A stretch of 64,000 nucleotides of DNA from Haliclona indistincta (GCA_964017065.1 OZ024788.1:5888087-5952086); one strand, 5' to 3'. Shown: positions 1 to 12,381, numbered from the stretch's first letter. Notes: generated by a model not told the origin, from the sequence alone. Numbers and translations: made by a program.

Positions 1-258
1 TTTACCTATCTTCTCGACATGTGGCTGGTTTTTGGCGCTTAGTTTTGTCTTCTAGCTGGATAGCGAGCTGTTTTCGAAACCACTGCAGCCACGCCCAGAC
101 GGTATACCACCACATTAGCCCCGCCCTCAACATCACAATTTATACCGTTCAGCGTTCACCGTACTGAAATCTTAATCTCTCTATTGTCAGTTCAACCATT
201 CCGCAAATGAACAAAGCATTATATGATCAATCTCAATTGAAAACTGTTTAATATACAG

Positions 259-2441
259 CCACTGGTTTGGAGTTGTCTATTTTGCGTGCAAATAGTTCAC
301 TGGGCGACGATTGTTATGATGAAATACAACTTGTGGAGCGCAATTTGAACTATGATTACTACTATCAACAGTTTACGTATTTTCCACAAGAAGTGACCAT
401 TATGCCTGTGAGTTTAGTATCACTCACTCACTATGTGCATGCACTTTCAGTCTCTCACTGATGCACTAACAATCCACTCACTAATGCACTCACTCACTCA
501 TTCACTCACTCTTTCATGCACTCACTCATGCACTCATTCACTCACTTACTCACTCTCTCACTCACTCACTTACTCACTTCACTTACTCTCTCACTCACTC
601 ACTCACTCACTCACTCACTCACTCACTCACTCACTCACTCATGCACTCACTTGCTCACTTGCTCACTCACTCACTCACTCACTCACTCACTCACTCACTC
701 ACTCACTCACTCACTCACTCACTCACTCACAGGGTGATACTTTACGATTGAGGTGCATTTATGATAGTTCAAACAGATCCAATGTTACAGTGGTAAGTTG
801 AATAATAAAATACAGTTTTTTGGTTACTGGCTTCATCTATCATTATAGTCTCATGCATATAAATACTACTAATAATACCTGCCACACTCAATCCCTCCTC
901 TTAAAGTAAAGTAAAAAATGTTTTAATTGAAAAGTGTAGGAGTGATGCTTGAAAAAGTAAAGGAACAAGATGGAATAATGCTTGCAATTGTAAAAGTCCC
1001 AAGTATCCTTACAGTCATCAGCAACTTGCTGCAACTGACAAATGCGGAATCCTCTTTCTATACCTTTTACAACCGCACCAGTTACTTCATGCGTCCTCAA
1101 ACTGCGTCGATCATGCGTCGATCATGGGACCGCTGTTCTTGCGAGCAAGCCAGCCCGTTATATTTCATGATACAAGTAGCTATTCAGACGCACTAGCTAT
1201 ACTGCTAATATCGCTCTGTCTGCTGCTTTAGTTTTCCAGAAACACCAACCATAGTAACGCTCAGCGCTGCCGTGAATATTAATTAGTTGCGAGCACCCTT
1301 AACGGACAGATCAGTGCTCTAGACAATTTTCATACCCGGCTTTAGCTTGCGTTTTGAAGCGTCCAGAGCAGAGAAAAAGCACAGTACCGAGATAGCTGTC
1401 ATGTAATATACAATTAATTTTTGTAGCAAATGAATGAAGGTACATGTACATGGGCGGGTTCAAAAGGAAAGTGATAAATTTAGACAGTCAAGCGGTTGGG
1501 GCAATTCAGCACTCTGAGACTGCACGATCGAAGTCAAGTCAGCTGATAGCTGTCATGTCGGCGGAGATAATGATAACAAGCGATAAGGGGGTCAATTAAT
1601 GGCATCGCATGCATGGACCAAAAGCCGTGCCAGGCTAGGATTACTCACTTCTGGTAGTGTTTGACGCTTATCTATAAAGTAAGTGCACTATTCCAGATAT
1701 ATACACATGCAATGGTGCAGGTTTGGTAGTGATTCGTTAACTCTGGACAGCGCTAGGCTTACTGAAAGAAGAATGATGAACATTTCATGTGGGCGGCGAT
1801 TTAAAACTTTTTTACTTTGTCTTATAATTATTGTAGGGAGGATTAAGCATTCATGATGAAACTTGTCAATCTTTTCTGTTCTTCTACCCAAGTGTAAATT
1901 TAAGTGTTTGCCAGTCAGTTCCAAATTTCGATGATATCAAGAGTTTTGTTACTGAATACGTTCCGTAAGTATAATAATAATAGTACGGCAATAAATCATT
2001 TTCAATTATGCTATTATTTATTTAGACAACATCTTCAGCTGCAAGTCTTAGCTGCAATAGCCAGTGATAGTTCTACAGTGATTCGAGAAACACTCAGCCA
2101 GCTAGAATGGACACCGGAAATGATCGAGGCATTTGACCAAAATCTATACTTTTCTGGAAATCAAACAGATTTTTGTTTTAATAGAGATGGATTAGTAAGT
2201 TGGTATAATTCATGCTGGTGACCTTTTTCTTCAGTTTACTACACCAGTTTCAAAGACTCCGGAAATTTGCAATCCACTGACAGAACCAGTCATTTTCTGC
2301 CCGAACAGGACTGAAACACCAGGATCTCCTACTACACCACAAGAATCTCCTACTACACCAGCATCAGCTGCATCACTGATCAGCCATTTCTTTTTGGTAG
2401 TTGGTCTCACGTTCATTGCGTTGCTGGTCATGGTCATGTGA
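259..2441 (+). CDS. Gene A: 3' exons of a DOMON/copper type II monooxygenase (DBH/MOXD1-like), partial at window start
   Basis: Five exons can be joined by GT-AG signals: 259-407, 733-792, 1837-1964, 2026-2194 and 2235-2441 (TGA at 2439-2441). They match the last five exons of genes B, C and D one for one. The product is the end of the second copper domain, a Pro/Thr-rich linker with PTTP repeats, and a C-terminal hydrophobic stretch that runs to the stop codon. Such an end suggests a GPI-type or tail anchor (inference). The family uses a Met as a ligand of the CuM site; genes B, C and D read E-M-C at that position, but this copy reads D-E-T-C. The Cu-binding Met is therefore replaced by Thr. 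The upstream exons (DOMON and first copper domain) would lie left of the window, if they exist. It is either a truncated or catalytically altered paralogue. Family assignment is firm; function is uncertain. Confidence 0.8.
408..732 (+). repeat. (ACTC)n microsatellite intron of gene A
   Basis: The intron between the exons ending ...IMP and starting GDTLR is largely an (ACTC)n array with TGCA/TTGC variants, running up to the acceptor CACTCACAG. The same intron carries the same repeat in genes B, C and D. Confidence 0.9.
793..1836 (+). other. Gene A intron with repeat remnants
   Basis: No coding signal. Positions about 880-1075 match one arm of a foldback repeat that is more complete in the equivalent intron of gene B (25590-26050). 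The rest aligns with gene B's intron in patches. Confidence 0.6.
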
Positions 2442-3040
2442 AATGACATAACATCGTTTTTAACTTTATACTTAAAGATCTTGAGTCCAATAGACAAGTA
2501 ATTGTGTACTGTACTAGAAGCAAACCCCCTTTTTATTCATTATACATTACGGCATGGCTGCAAACTGCTAGAATTTAGTCACTGATCAAATAATATTGTG
2601 TTGTTTGATGAGATTATTATCATTGTCCACCAATGTAAAGCATTCATAATACACTCGTGAGTACCGTCAAAGGAAAGGGATGTGCAAAAGTAAACTAAAC
2701 AAGATGGAATAATGCTTGCAGACTGGAAAATAAAGTCTTAAGTATCCCTACATCAGCAGCTTGATTCAAAGAGGAGGACGCAGTCCAATGAAGATTGACA
2801 GCAGTTGACAACTTGTAAAGTTGAAAATATTTTTTTAATCTCCAAGCCTTCGGTTACTATGATGACGCTATGCAACTGCCCTCATCAAAGAATTGAGTTT
2901 CAAAGGTAGATGCGAGAAGACCATTTTGGCTCCTGTATACCTGTTACAGAGATTTCTAGGGTATATTAACCGGCTTGTTGCTATTGTTGCCTAGCTAGTT
3001 TGACGTCCGGAAGTAGGTGTCAAAATTCGAAGATAAATAG

Positions 3041-3485
3041 GTCTGTCCATTGGGAGAAAGTCCAAAGCCGACCCATATGGTCCTCACACGAACTGCAAAG
3101 CGGGTCGTCTGTGCATCATTGTTGATAGACCATGTCATTGTGTACTGTAGCGCTCGTGCAACCTCGCGCATTGAACTGGTACAATGTGGAGCTCAAGTCG
3201 GCACTAGACTGTGCCGATGAATACGACTCGACACCAACACGGCAGCAATCGGAAGCATGACCATAGTGACAGACACTAAGCCTGGCGTAAGTCAACTGAT
3301 ACTGATGGCTATCTTCCCGGCAGGGCTGTTAACTTCAGCTCCTTGAGCTTATCAGTCCTAGAACTTGAAAATCAGCGACTTTTATATTGAAACAAGTGCA
3401 TTGCATCACAGAGCGATCCACGTGGCGTGGCTTCGCTGCTGGATTCCCCCTAGTCGGGCTTCTGCGAATTGTTAACAATCTGATG
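3041..3485 (-). pseudogene. Dead first exon and promoter of a DOMON monooxygenase (copy 1)
   Basis: Read on the minus strand, 3258 down to 3041 matches exon 1 of genes C and D: the signal-peptide start, the segment with the cysteine-free DOMON strand, and the SPNGQMPQ-type region. It contains small indels and lacks the exon's end. Positions 3259-3485 match the 5' flank of gene D (47588-47830), including a TATA-like ATATAAAAG equivalent near 3380. No downstream exons follow on the minus strand, so this is a 5' gene fragment. Homology to gene D's flank resumes after the reverse-transcriptase insertion at about 4830-5020. Confidence 0.8.
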
Positions 3486-4815
3486 GTGACATGGAGTAAA
3501 GCTGTTACAGTAGATTTGCCATGCTGAAAACCCCATTGTTTGTTAGAGAGAAGATCTATCTTCTTCTTGCTGATTATCTCTATAAAATGATCTTCTCTCT
3601 AACAAACAATGGGGTTTTCAGCATGGCAAATCTACTCTAACAGTTACTCCATGTCACCAATCAGTGGTTTCAACTTTTGGAAGAAGGTCAAGAGGTCTGT
3701 GCTATCTTCCTTGATATTCGAAAAGCCTATGACACGGTTCCCCACAGACAGCTGCTGAACAAGCTTTGTAGTATTGGCATTAATTATCCAATGGATTTGC
3801 AGCTATCTCACAGAACGTAGAAAGCTTGTTGTTTGTGATGGAGCAAACACCCACGTTCTGTCTGGTGTCCCTCAAGGATCAGTCCTTGGACCACTATTGT
3901 TTCTGCTTTATATCAATGATGTGGCTTCACAACAGCTGTCAGTAAATTGCACAATTATCCTCTTTGCTGATGACATGCTGCTTTTCAAGCCAGTAAATTC
4001 TACTCTTGATCTACACTGCCTGCAGGGTGACATTGACACTATATCAAAGCCTGGGCTGATGGTAATCATTTTGGTAAATGCATGCTGATATCAAGGAAAA
4101 GACGTCCCAGACAGTCACTGTCTCTCAGCTTAGGCGGTAGTGCACGAGAGCAAGTTCAAACTTTTAAATATCTTGATGTGCTTATCTCCTCTTCATGAGC
4201 TAGTCACCTCATATTGACACTGTTTGCACGAAAGCAAGAAAACTACTGGGTCTTCTCTACAGGAGATTCTAAGGGCTAATAGACACCAAGGGCATGATTG
4301 AGTTGTACAGAGCTCTGATTCGCCCGCATCTTGCATATGCAGTACCGGTCTGGGCCCCTCACCTTGCAAAGCATATTGACAAGCTTGAGAAAGTGCAGAA
4401 GTTTGGTTTAAAAGATGTCTTAAATCCTGGGACAATGACTATTATGACCTTCTTGAGTTAGCTGACCTACCAACGCTTGAGAACAGAAGGATGTATTTAA
4501 AGCTTTCTGTATTATATAAAATTTATCATGCATGGTCACTTCTACTTTCCCCCTGGTATTCTACTGCCATATTGTGGAAGACACTCCTCGCCTAATTCTC
4601 CTTGTCTCCATATACCCTCAGCAAGAACCAATGCCTATTACAACTCGTTTTTCCAAGCGCAATTAAGATATGGAACCAATTGCCGAGTTGGGCACATGCT
4701 GAGTCTCTGAACTTGTTTAAACACTTTGTATCTCTTTTCTTTGTGTAATTTGGGTGCATTCTTAAATTAGCTACTAGCTATAATTTGCCTCCTTTGTATT
4801 TGCATAAATAATTAT
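3486..4815 (+). mobile_element. Non-LTR retrotransposon fragment, copy 1, with a 5' inverted repeat
   Basis: Translated pieces show reverse-transcriptase motifs: a DIRKAYDTVPH-type block near 3715-3745, GVPQGSVLGPLLF near 3860-3900, and FADDMLLF (the catalytic A-DD box) near 3960-3985. A thumb/C-terminal region follows at 4190-4740. The frame is broken several times, so it is inactive. The 3' end is a short AT-rich tail (ATAATTATCATTAAAAAA). At the 5' end, 3486-3556 is the inverse complement of 3589-3658, giving a roughly 70-bp hairpin around a 32-bp loop. The related gene D upstream region (47820-47870) lacks the element. Confidence 0.85.
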
Positions 4816-5089
4816 CATTAAAAAATCAATTCAAGTACACGTAGTCAAATTAGCCTAATGCATAAACTGCTGTGCTTCTATATGCGGACGACTACGTAGG
4901 ACTATATTGTCTACGTGACTCAATTCAATCAAGCAACCGGCTATGCGGATGCAACTGAGAGCTTATACTTTGACCTTAGTCTACAGTTGAAGGAAAGGTA
5001 GTAGTTACACTGAACCAGTCAGGCATCGGTCTATTGTTATGTCAGTTGACAATATTGAATAGAAACTTTCAAATTCTTAATTAATTTAT

Positions 5090-5578
5090 TCTTGTCTGTT
5101 TGTAAATATAGCTTGCTTATTTAATTTTTTTTATCTATTTTTCCCTTATTATATACACCTTAGTGTTACTTTGTTGTTTGTGTTTTAGTTATAACTATTC
5201 ACCTTTATCTTATTTTCTTAATTTCTTAATATATATTTTTCTCTTTCTTACACCTTAGTGTCACATTACGTTGTTATTGTTGTTACCTTTGTCACAAAAA
5301 TTAATTTTTATACCATAATAACAACTTAAATCGCAATCATCCTACATGTCTTAGCTATTATAGCCGAGCTGCAATGATAATTTATGTTTCCCCAGTATGC
5401 AACAATGTTCATGTAATAATTGTTATGATCCCAATGATAGATACGGTAACTTTTTATAGTTATAGTATTTATGCTTCAATGCACCGACACAGTACTGGTT
5501 CTGATGTCGGCCGGATGGCTGTAATTTATTTTTAACTCCTTAATAGCCTCAACTAGTCACGCCTTCGAAGTACATAAA
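5090..5578. other. AT-rich gap before FANCE copy 1
   Basis: No gene is seen. The stretch matters because it preserves the empty sites of four insertions found in the duplicated block: TTAA at about 5329 and about 5544, the point near 5452, and the AATTTATT site near 5523. Confidence 0.6.
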
Positions 5579-8220
5579 ATGGCGTACGGTCAAGCTGGTC
5601 CGCCCCTTTCTCCCTCTCTCACTCGTCTCATCTGTCTGCTGAGCAAACCAAACACAGTAGTTATTGCTGAGAAGATGGTAAACAACTTGTTTAACAAGCG
5701 CCCGTCAAGTGAGTCGTCGATGAAATCACGTGATTGCGAGTCGCTCTGCGCTTGCGCAGTCGTGAGGGAAACTTTAACCACGGATCCTTGTTTTGACTTC
5801 CATTGGAGCTGTGTACTGAACAGTCTCGCTTCACCAGCACTGCATGTAACTACAGGTGGTGACATTATTGAGTAAGTGAGTGAAAGACACTTGAATTAAT
5901 GATTGATTGTTTTCTCTTTCACAGAGCTCCTAGATTGTTTCATCTTCCTCAATTTGCACAAATGAACTTTTTGATTCTACTAACACGAGTGTACCGCACT
6001 ATACCACACAAGTGTCTTTTGGAGTTCATACAAACACTGTTGTCATGCCCATTCATCAAAAATGAGTGGATCCATTTCTATCTTGGACAACTACTCAATC
6101 TTGCGACATCAAATTCGTGTGAGACTGCTGATGACAATCAAGACAAACCCATCTTGAAAACTGGCTTGAGCAGTGCAACTGTAAATCGTCTACGTGGATT
6201 TTGTTCACAGCAATTCCCAAGTTCAGTTGAAGGCATAAAAGTTGTATCAATGTCGCATACCAAGGAGCAAAGCTACGAAAAGGACACTACTCAAGAACTG
6301 GATGTGGAAGGTGATGAGAACACTTCAACAGTTCAATAATTCTGTATTTCACTTCGTTTTAGATACCAAACTGTTACAACAACCAGTCTCTTTTTTTCAG
6401 CAGAGGAGTCTTTCATCATCAGATCATGACTCAGTTATCATTGTCGATGATCCACCATCAGTGGTCATGCTTTCAAGCGATGACTCTTCCAGTGATGGTA
6501 AGTATTAAAATGTAGTACACTGTATCAATGTGTTTGAGCACGTTGGGCAAGTAAATGTGCAAAACCCTGGGTGGTGGTGCAAAAAAACTCTTCCATTCAA
6601 ATTCTATCATTATAGCTTACACTGTATAGCTGCACTGCTGCATGATTATGTTATGTGAGCAGCTGTAATTTTTTATCAACAGGTGGAGGCGCTGTATCAC
6701 AGATTGCAATGGAAGATGAAGCAGCAGTGGCTGAGGCAAGCAGTATAAATTTTGAATACTATGATAACTATTGAATTTGTATGTAGGACAAAGCTTTACC
6801 TAACATTATGGGGAACAGTACATTGGGTTCTGGAGATGAGGTAGCAGTGCTGGTTGATCGTTTTCTACAGTCTTGGATGAATGGACAGGTTCTTTGCTAT
6901 AACTATCTACTCATTTTTACTATTCCCATGCTGTCACTCACTCTCACTTGCTTACTGACTCACTCACTCACTCACTCACTCACTCACTCACTCACTCACT
7001 CACTCAACACCTAGGAAGCTGATCAAGATTCGTTTGATACATTGCTAGTGTCTGCAAATCTGAACAATGTAAGGAAAATGTATTTTTATACTCAGTCTTC
7101 TATTTCTTATTTTGTCTTCAGTTAGAATATTCTCTCTCAGTCATTACGTTTGTTGAAGCAGCAGAATCTAGCTTGTTGGCTGTCATCAACAATGTCAGTA
7201 AACTGAGATGGTTTCATTAAAAAACTTAAATTCAATTCAGGTGACTAATAGCAGTTGTGATGCTAGTTATCACAGTGTCAGTGTGTGTATCAGATATCTA
7301 ATTCAACCTCAGGTTAACAAAAGAGTTTCAGACAGCTACATGTAGTTAGTTTAACTTTTATCTTTTTCAGGTTGTCAGTTCTGTTCAAAAGTATGTGTCT
7401 CGTGCAGTCCTCTCTGCTCTCACGTCACTGCTAGCCAAGCACTCTAACCCCACAATCGAGGCACTTCTCAGCCCTCTTTTGAAATCACCAAGTGTCAGTG
7501 AGTGCTAGCAAAGCCATACACTATCATGATCGTAGGCAATACATTATATCCAAAATATAATAGTTGTAGTAATAATAGTAGTTCTACATAATGTTTTGTG
7601 TACAGAGTGTGACTGATCATGTATCTGTGTGTAGGTGTGGGTCATTGTGATCTGGTGTGCTCTCTTTTGAGAAGTTCACTCACTGAGGATCAGAGAAGCC
7701 TCTTGTGGAGGCAAGTATCCACATAATAATGAGTGTGATCCATGTGTTTATTTAGGAGTCTACTGGGACACACTCATGATCAAACAAAAGGTGAGAGAAG
7801 AATAAGCTATTACTTCAAAATTTATTTTGCTGTCCAGAATCTTTAGCTTTGACTGCTCACACGATGAAGATTCTACAGACACTTATAGAAAAGGTATAAA
7901 ATTTGTATCTATAAATATACACTTTTCTCCTTTGCTATATACTTGTTGTAGGGTGTTGTTATCCAGCCAGGCAGTGGTGTGAATGATACGCTGAGGTTCC
8001 TGCAGGAGAACGCTGCCACTCACAGCACTAACCTCAAGTTTGCTCATCTCTTTCTTACTCTTCTCTTCAAAAATGGCAACCAGGTATAGCTACAATCAAA
8101 AACTTAGATTCACTCTCTTTTTCACAGTTCTCTGCAGTTGTTCCGGCATTGGCAGAGATAGCAAATTTGAACAAAACTAGCTTCAAAAATAAACTACTAA
8201 AAGCTATAAATGACATTTAA
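5579..8220 (+). CDS. FANCE: FANCE-like Fanconi anaemia core-complex protein, copy 1
   Basis: Proposed exons are 5579-5871, 5925-6310, 6363-6497, 6683-6735, 6787-6888, 7015-7068, 7122-7193, 7241-7312, 7371-7497, 7635-7710, 7756-7790, 7838-7893, 7952-8083 and 8128-8220. All phases agree and the product is 561 residues (human FANCE is about 536). The N-terminal part matches FANCE around its LPRICQRNL block (here LPQFAQMNF). The C-terminal helical repeats match through the end (KTSFKNKLLKAINDI against the family's NTTFLRKSLKAAL). FANCE bridges the nuclear core complex to FANCD2 in crosslink repair. The middle exon 6363-6497 is acidic and Ser-rich with VIIV and VVML cores. Introns 4 and 10 begin with GC. 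A 22-bp loss removed the exon 2 donor used by copy 2. A GTGATG at 6311 could replace it in the same phase; otherwise the frame stops at 6337-6339. Start choice is tentative. Confidence 0.8.
6945..7008 (+). repeat. (ACTC)n microsatellite in FANCE copy 1 intron 5
   Basis: A run of ACTC units sits directly before the acceptor ACACCTAG of exon 6. The motif and its strand relative to transcription are the same as in the monooxygenase introns. Confidence 0.9.
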
Positions 8221-9070
8221 AGCAATGGTTAATTTAACTTGACTTCAAGGGTGATGACAAAGAGAAAACGAAAAGACAAAAGACAGACTGACGTCATTCA
8301 GTACACATGGTAGCTATAATATATTCAAGCTAGTGCTTTAGTGCACAGTGTCTATCAGCATTCCTTGTCCGTATTCTTGCTTGTTGGTTCGTGTAGAAGA
8401 ATTTCAGTGTTATGGTGTATAACTCACTTATGGTTGGTGAATCAAGCACTGTAAAACAACTTGTTTGAAGTTTTGCTATGTTGTTATGATCATGAATTAA
8501 ATGAAGCCCAGGCCGGTAACGTATACGTACCTTGAGCTACATATGGCCTGTTTTCAAAAAAACAGTGTCTTGTAACTTGTAAGTACCTTCTTGTGAGTGC
8601 AGTCAAAATGTTACAACAGCTAGTTTATCACTTCAGGAAAAAAGTTTCTTGTCTATAGACACAATTAGTATCTGCTTAACAACGAATGATCACTAAACAA
8701 CAAAGTCAAATATTGTGACATGTGCATTGATCCTGGCGAAGGAATTCAAAGACTAAAGAACGACAAGATGTAGTTGGTAGCAAACGTGGATACACTATCC
8801 TGCAGCTACACGTACAAATAACCATGCTGGCAAGTTAGATGTCTTTACTGGCATGATGTGAAAGCGTGTTATAGCTGTCCTGCCCATTTTATTAGCACAT
8901 ATGCATGCATATGCATTTGATACTAGGCATTAAAATTGACTGTTTTTATAAAAACAGTTTCAACCCACCCAGTTTTGGTCTGGGGTCGATAATCTTTTCT
9001 GCCAGGACCCCCTGTTTGTAAGTACATTGTTAAACAACAAAAATTATGTGTCACAAATCTTGTGTAGTTT
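8221..9070. other. 3' flank of FANCE copy 1
   Basis: No gene is seen. The sequence aligns almost throughout with 36117-36965 after FANCE copy 2, so it belongs to the duplicated block. Confidence 0.7.
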
Positions 9071-9612
9071 AGAATATTTTATTCTTAACTCTTGAGCTTT
9101 TACCTGGAACATTGCATGCATTTATTTTGTAGGTAAAGGTGTTCCAAACCATAGGATGAGAATTATCAATCTCATCTCTCCTATCTCTGAAACTCTGATT
9201 CCTACACCTGAAACCGCAGTACAAGAAAACCATGCCCAAGGTGGCAACCTCACTCTCACAAGTCTCTTCAGGATTGATCCCCTTGTTAATGATACCATCT
9301 TGTTGGAGAGAAGACATACCTGACTATTCTACTATTTTTCATGAACTTGTTAATGGGAATTTTCGCAATGAGTTGTTGTCTCACTAGCTGATCAATTCAA
9401 AGTAACTTTTGGTATAGTTGTGTAATAATAATTATTATGATAAAATTAATGATGCATGTGCTGTCTAGCATGATCGCAGTTTCAGCGCTGTTGAGTACAA
9501 GATGTCTTGTGGTTTTCTGTGGTTCTCTGACTTATTCCATCATCAAACATAAGCATGATATACCAACTTACTGTTCGATCTTTATTAAAACAAAGATCTC
9601 GCTGATTTTGGT

Positions 9613-10790
9613 CAAATGCCTAGACCATTTCCGGTGTCCATTCTAGTTGGTTGAATGTATCCCGAATCATCGTACGGCACTATTACTGCCTATTGCAACT
9701 GAGAATTGCTGCTGAAGATGTTGTCTAAATAAATAATAGCCTGAAAATGATTTATCACGGTATTATTATTATTTTACTTACGGAACATTCAGTAACGAAA
9801 CCCATGATATCATCTAATAGTGGAATTGACTGGCAAAGACTTGAACTCACACTTGTGTAGTAGAACAGAAACAATAGACACATTTCTTCACGGATAATAA
9901 TGCATAGTCCATAATACTTCAGCTTACCAAAACAATGCATCCATATTATTTTCTGATTCTACAGCTAACTTTCATGCACAATGGATTTTCACTATAATTA
10001 TTTTAGCTGATGTTTAGCACCAAAACTACCATCACTTGTCAGTTATTCACTCAATTCACGGACAAAGAGTTAGTATCATAGGAATAGGAGGAGGGATAGA
10101 GTGATGATAGATGAAGCCAGTAAGCACAAATTGTATTTTATTAATCAACTTACCAGTGTACCATTGGATCTGTTTAACCCTTTAATTACTAAATTATCTT
10201 GCTGAAATTTTAACCTCGTAAATGCTGACCACTTCTATCGTGAATATCTCGTGTGTCTTTTGTGCTACTGGTCTCAAATTTGCGTCCTTTTACGCCAGTG
10301 AGTAGCCGCAATTGTCCACACTCAAGTCAGTCGATATGCCCCTCCCACTTCGAAAGTGAAGCCGACAAAGTGCAACGGCCTCGTCAAATTTTGCTCAAAG
10401 TTAGTACTTTGGGGCTGGATACTGAAAAGTACACACAAATAGCAGTGGTTTTGGTGAGTGCAAAATGTAGCCCAGATCATAGAGAATGCACAAAAATGTG
10501 TTTCCGAGCACCCTGAAGCCATAAAATGTCCAAATTTTCGTGGCAGCCATTTTGTTTTTCCTAAAATGTTGTGAAATTTGCACTGAAGCCATAGAAATGC
10601 CGAAGCCAATACGTTTAGCGCAAGGGGCGCACCGAAAACCGGTCAATTTTTTGCGGTTATTTGTATTCTTCAATTTAGCTTAATTTCGGAATATTTTAAC
10701 ACTTTTTGATAAAGTTATGGTGTCTGAAGTATGTATGTCGCCAAAAGGCGACATTAGGGGTTAAAGGGTTAAGCTATCATAAAGGACATT
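9613..10790 (-). pseudogene. Broken DOMON monooxygenase remnant (exons 10-12)
   Basis: On the minus strand, 10789-10774 plus 10173-10154 match exon 10 (N-R-S-N motif), about 9893-9782 match exon 11, and 9724-9613 match exon 12 of gene C. Exon 11 has a 2-bp loss at the GGAACATTC site that shifts the frame. Exon 10 is split by a 0.6-kb element with TTAA at both ends. No other exons are present. It occupies the place that gene C holds after FANCE copy 2, so it may be the decayed counterpart of gene C in the first block. Confidence 0.75.
10174..10772. mobile_element. TTAA-flanked non-autonomous element inside a dead exon
   Basis: It begins TTAACCCTTTAA and ends TTAAAGGGTTAA, so the inverted ends CCCTTTAA lie between TTAA duplications. 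It interrupts the exon 10 remnant between GGATCTGTT and GCTATCATAA. No transposase frame is seen. Confidence 0.7.
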
Positions 10791-11403
10791 GACGTTCTAA
10801 ACACCAATAACCAAAATCTTTACGATTCATTTTCGAGCAAACTTGTGTTGCTTGTTTCAGAACTGGTATCCAGCGAGCAACAAAAATCCTTCCGACCGAC
10901 AGACGGACACATACAAACAGACATACTGTATGCCTCCAGTGGCACATACTGTTTTTGAGTCTTTTATGATATTATCTGCCTCACACATAACTTATCATTG
11001 TAATCTACATTGATTCAGTGATTTCAGTCGTCTACTAATTTCACTGCATGTGTTGACACAGCTTACCCTCTCTATGACCATTTAAGGAGGGCTCCTGGTA
11101 TAATATATATTTTAAATGAATTCTAGCAAAAGTAAGCATTAGTTTTTGCGTACAGTGTTCAGTCTGTCAGTTACAAGGCTGCGAATATTTAATTAGTTTC
11201 GTGGTTTGCACAAGAATTGACCTACAGAGGTCAGCTTAGAACGCAGCAAGGTCACTTGCGGTGCAAAACATTTTGGTCCCTCGGCCCTCTAGCTCCTCCC
11301 TAGGACCGCCCAGCAGTTGGAAAAGTCGCTGTAGAGTACTAGATAGTGAGCCAGAAAAAACAGCACGCAAATTGAGCCGTTTCTCTAGTTCGTCGTGTAG
11401 TCC
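10791..11403. other. End of duplicated block and spacer
   Basis: Positions about 10835-11130 match about 37030-37345, marking the right edge of the duplicated block. Beyond this no gene is recognised. Confidence 0.55.
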
Positions 11404-11410
11404 CTTAAGT

Positions 11411-12381
11411 TAGGGTCCGCAATGAAAAAAACGAGTGTTACAGATTCAGCGGGATTGCGTCTCAGCGTGTAAAGTGGGTTGACCCGAACATAGAACAGGT
11501 AAAGAGAGAAGCGCCAAGTCCTTCCTTTTTGCAGGAAAAACAAAAAGACTTAAAATAACGTGGGCGGAGCTAACCAATCGCAATTAAAATGCTTTTTATT
11601 CGAACAACATTCAACGCCGAAGCTTAGTGATGTTCGTAAAGACGCTCAGGATCATGATTTCAAGAATTCCGAGGTCTTGGACGTCGCAGCGTCCTTCGTG
11701 TGTTGTTTCCAGGTCATAATTTGAAAGGGGGCGGGGCTCCCGAAACGGCGAAAAAATACTCTTTGGGCTCGAGCGCCTTTGTACATTGTGCTGCAGCAAC
11801 CCTATTGCAGATTTAACTAAGTTAGGTGACAATGTATCTACATAGCAAGTTTTAAGACGTTTATGCATTTCCTTCCATCTGGCTCAAAAATTTTAAACAT
11901 TTTTTGAGCCAGATGGAAGGAAGCATGTAAAGTTTATAACATTTGCTGTGCAGATACATTGTCACCTAACTTAGTTAAATCTGCAATAGGGTTGCTGCAG
12001 CACAATGTACAAAGGCGCTCGAGCCCAAAGAGTATTTTTTTCGCCGTTTCGGGAGCCCCGCCCCCTTTCAAATTATGACCTGGAAACAACACACGAAGGA
12101 CGCTGCGACGTCCAAGACCTCGGAATTCTTGAAATCATGATCCTGAGCGTCTTTACCAACATCACTAAGCTTCGGCGTTGAATGTTGTTCGAATAAAAAG
12201 CATTTTAATTGCGATTGGCTAGCTCCACCCACGTTATTTTAAGTCTTTTTGTTTTTCCTGCAAAAAGGAAGGACTTGGCGCTTCTCTCTTTACCTGTTCT
12301 ATGTCCGGGTCAACCCACTCTACACGCTGAGACGCAATCCCGCTGAATCTGTGACAGTCGATTTTTTCATTGCGGACCCTA
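11411..12381. mobile_element. Foldback element with 7-bp target duplication
   Basis: A near-perfect palindrome centred at about 11896, with arms of roughly 480 bp. The ends are TAGGGTCCGCAATG and its complement. The flanks are CTTAAGT at 11404-11410 and 12382-12388, a 7-bp direct repeat. Open frames across the arms are mirror images and not genes. Confidence 0.85.

Noticed and set aside
433..801. Long Thr-His-Ser-Leu repeat protein
   Set aside because: It is translation of the ACTC intron of gene A; the repeat is open in all three frames.
9069..9317. Minus-strand 82-codon frame
   Set aside because: It has a faint retroelement flavour but no clear motif, and sits in the insertion between duplicated flanks; not supported as a gene.
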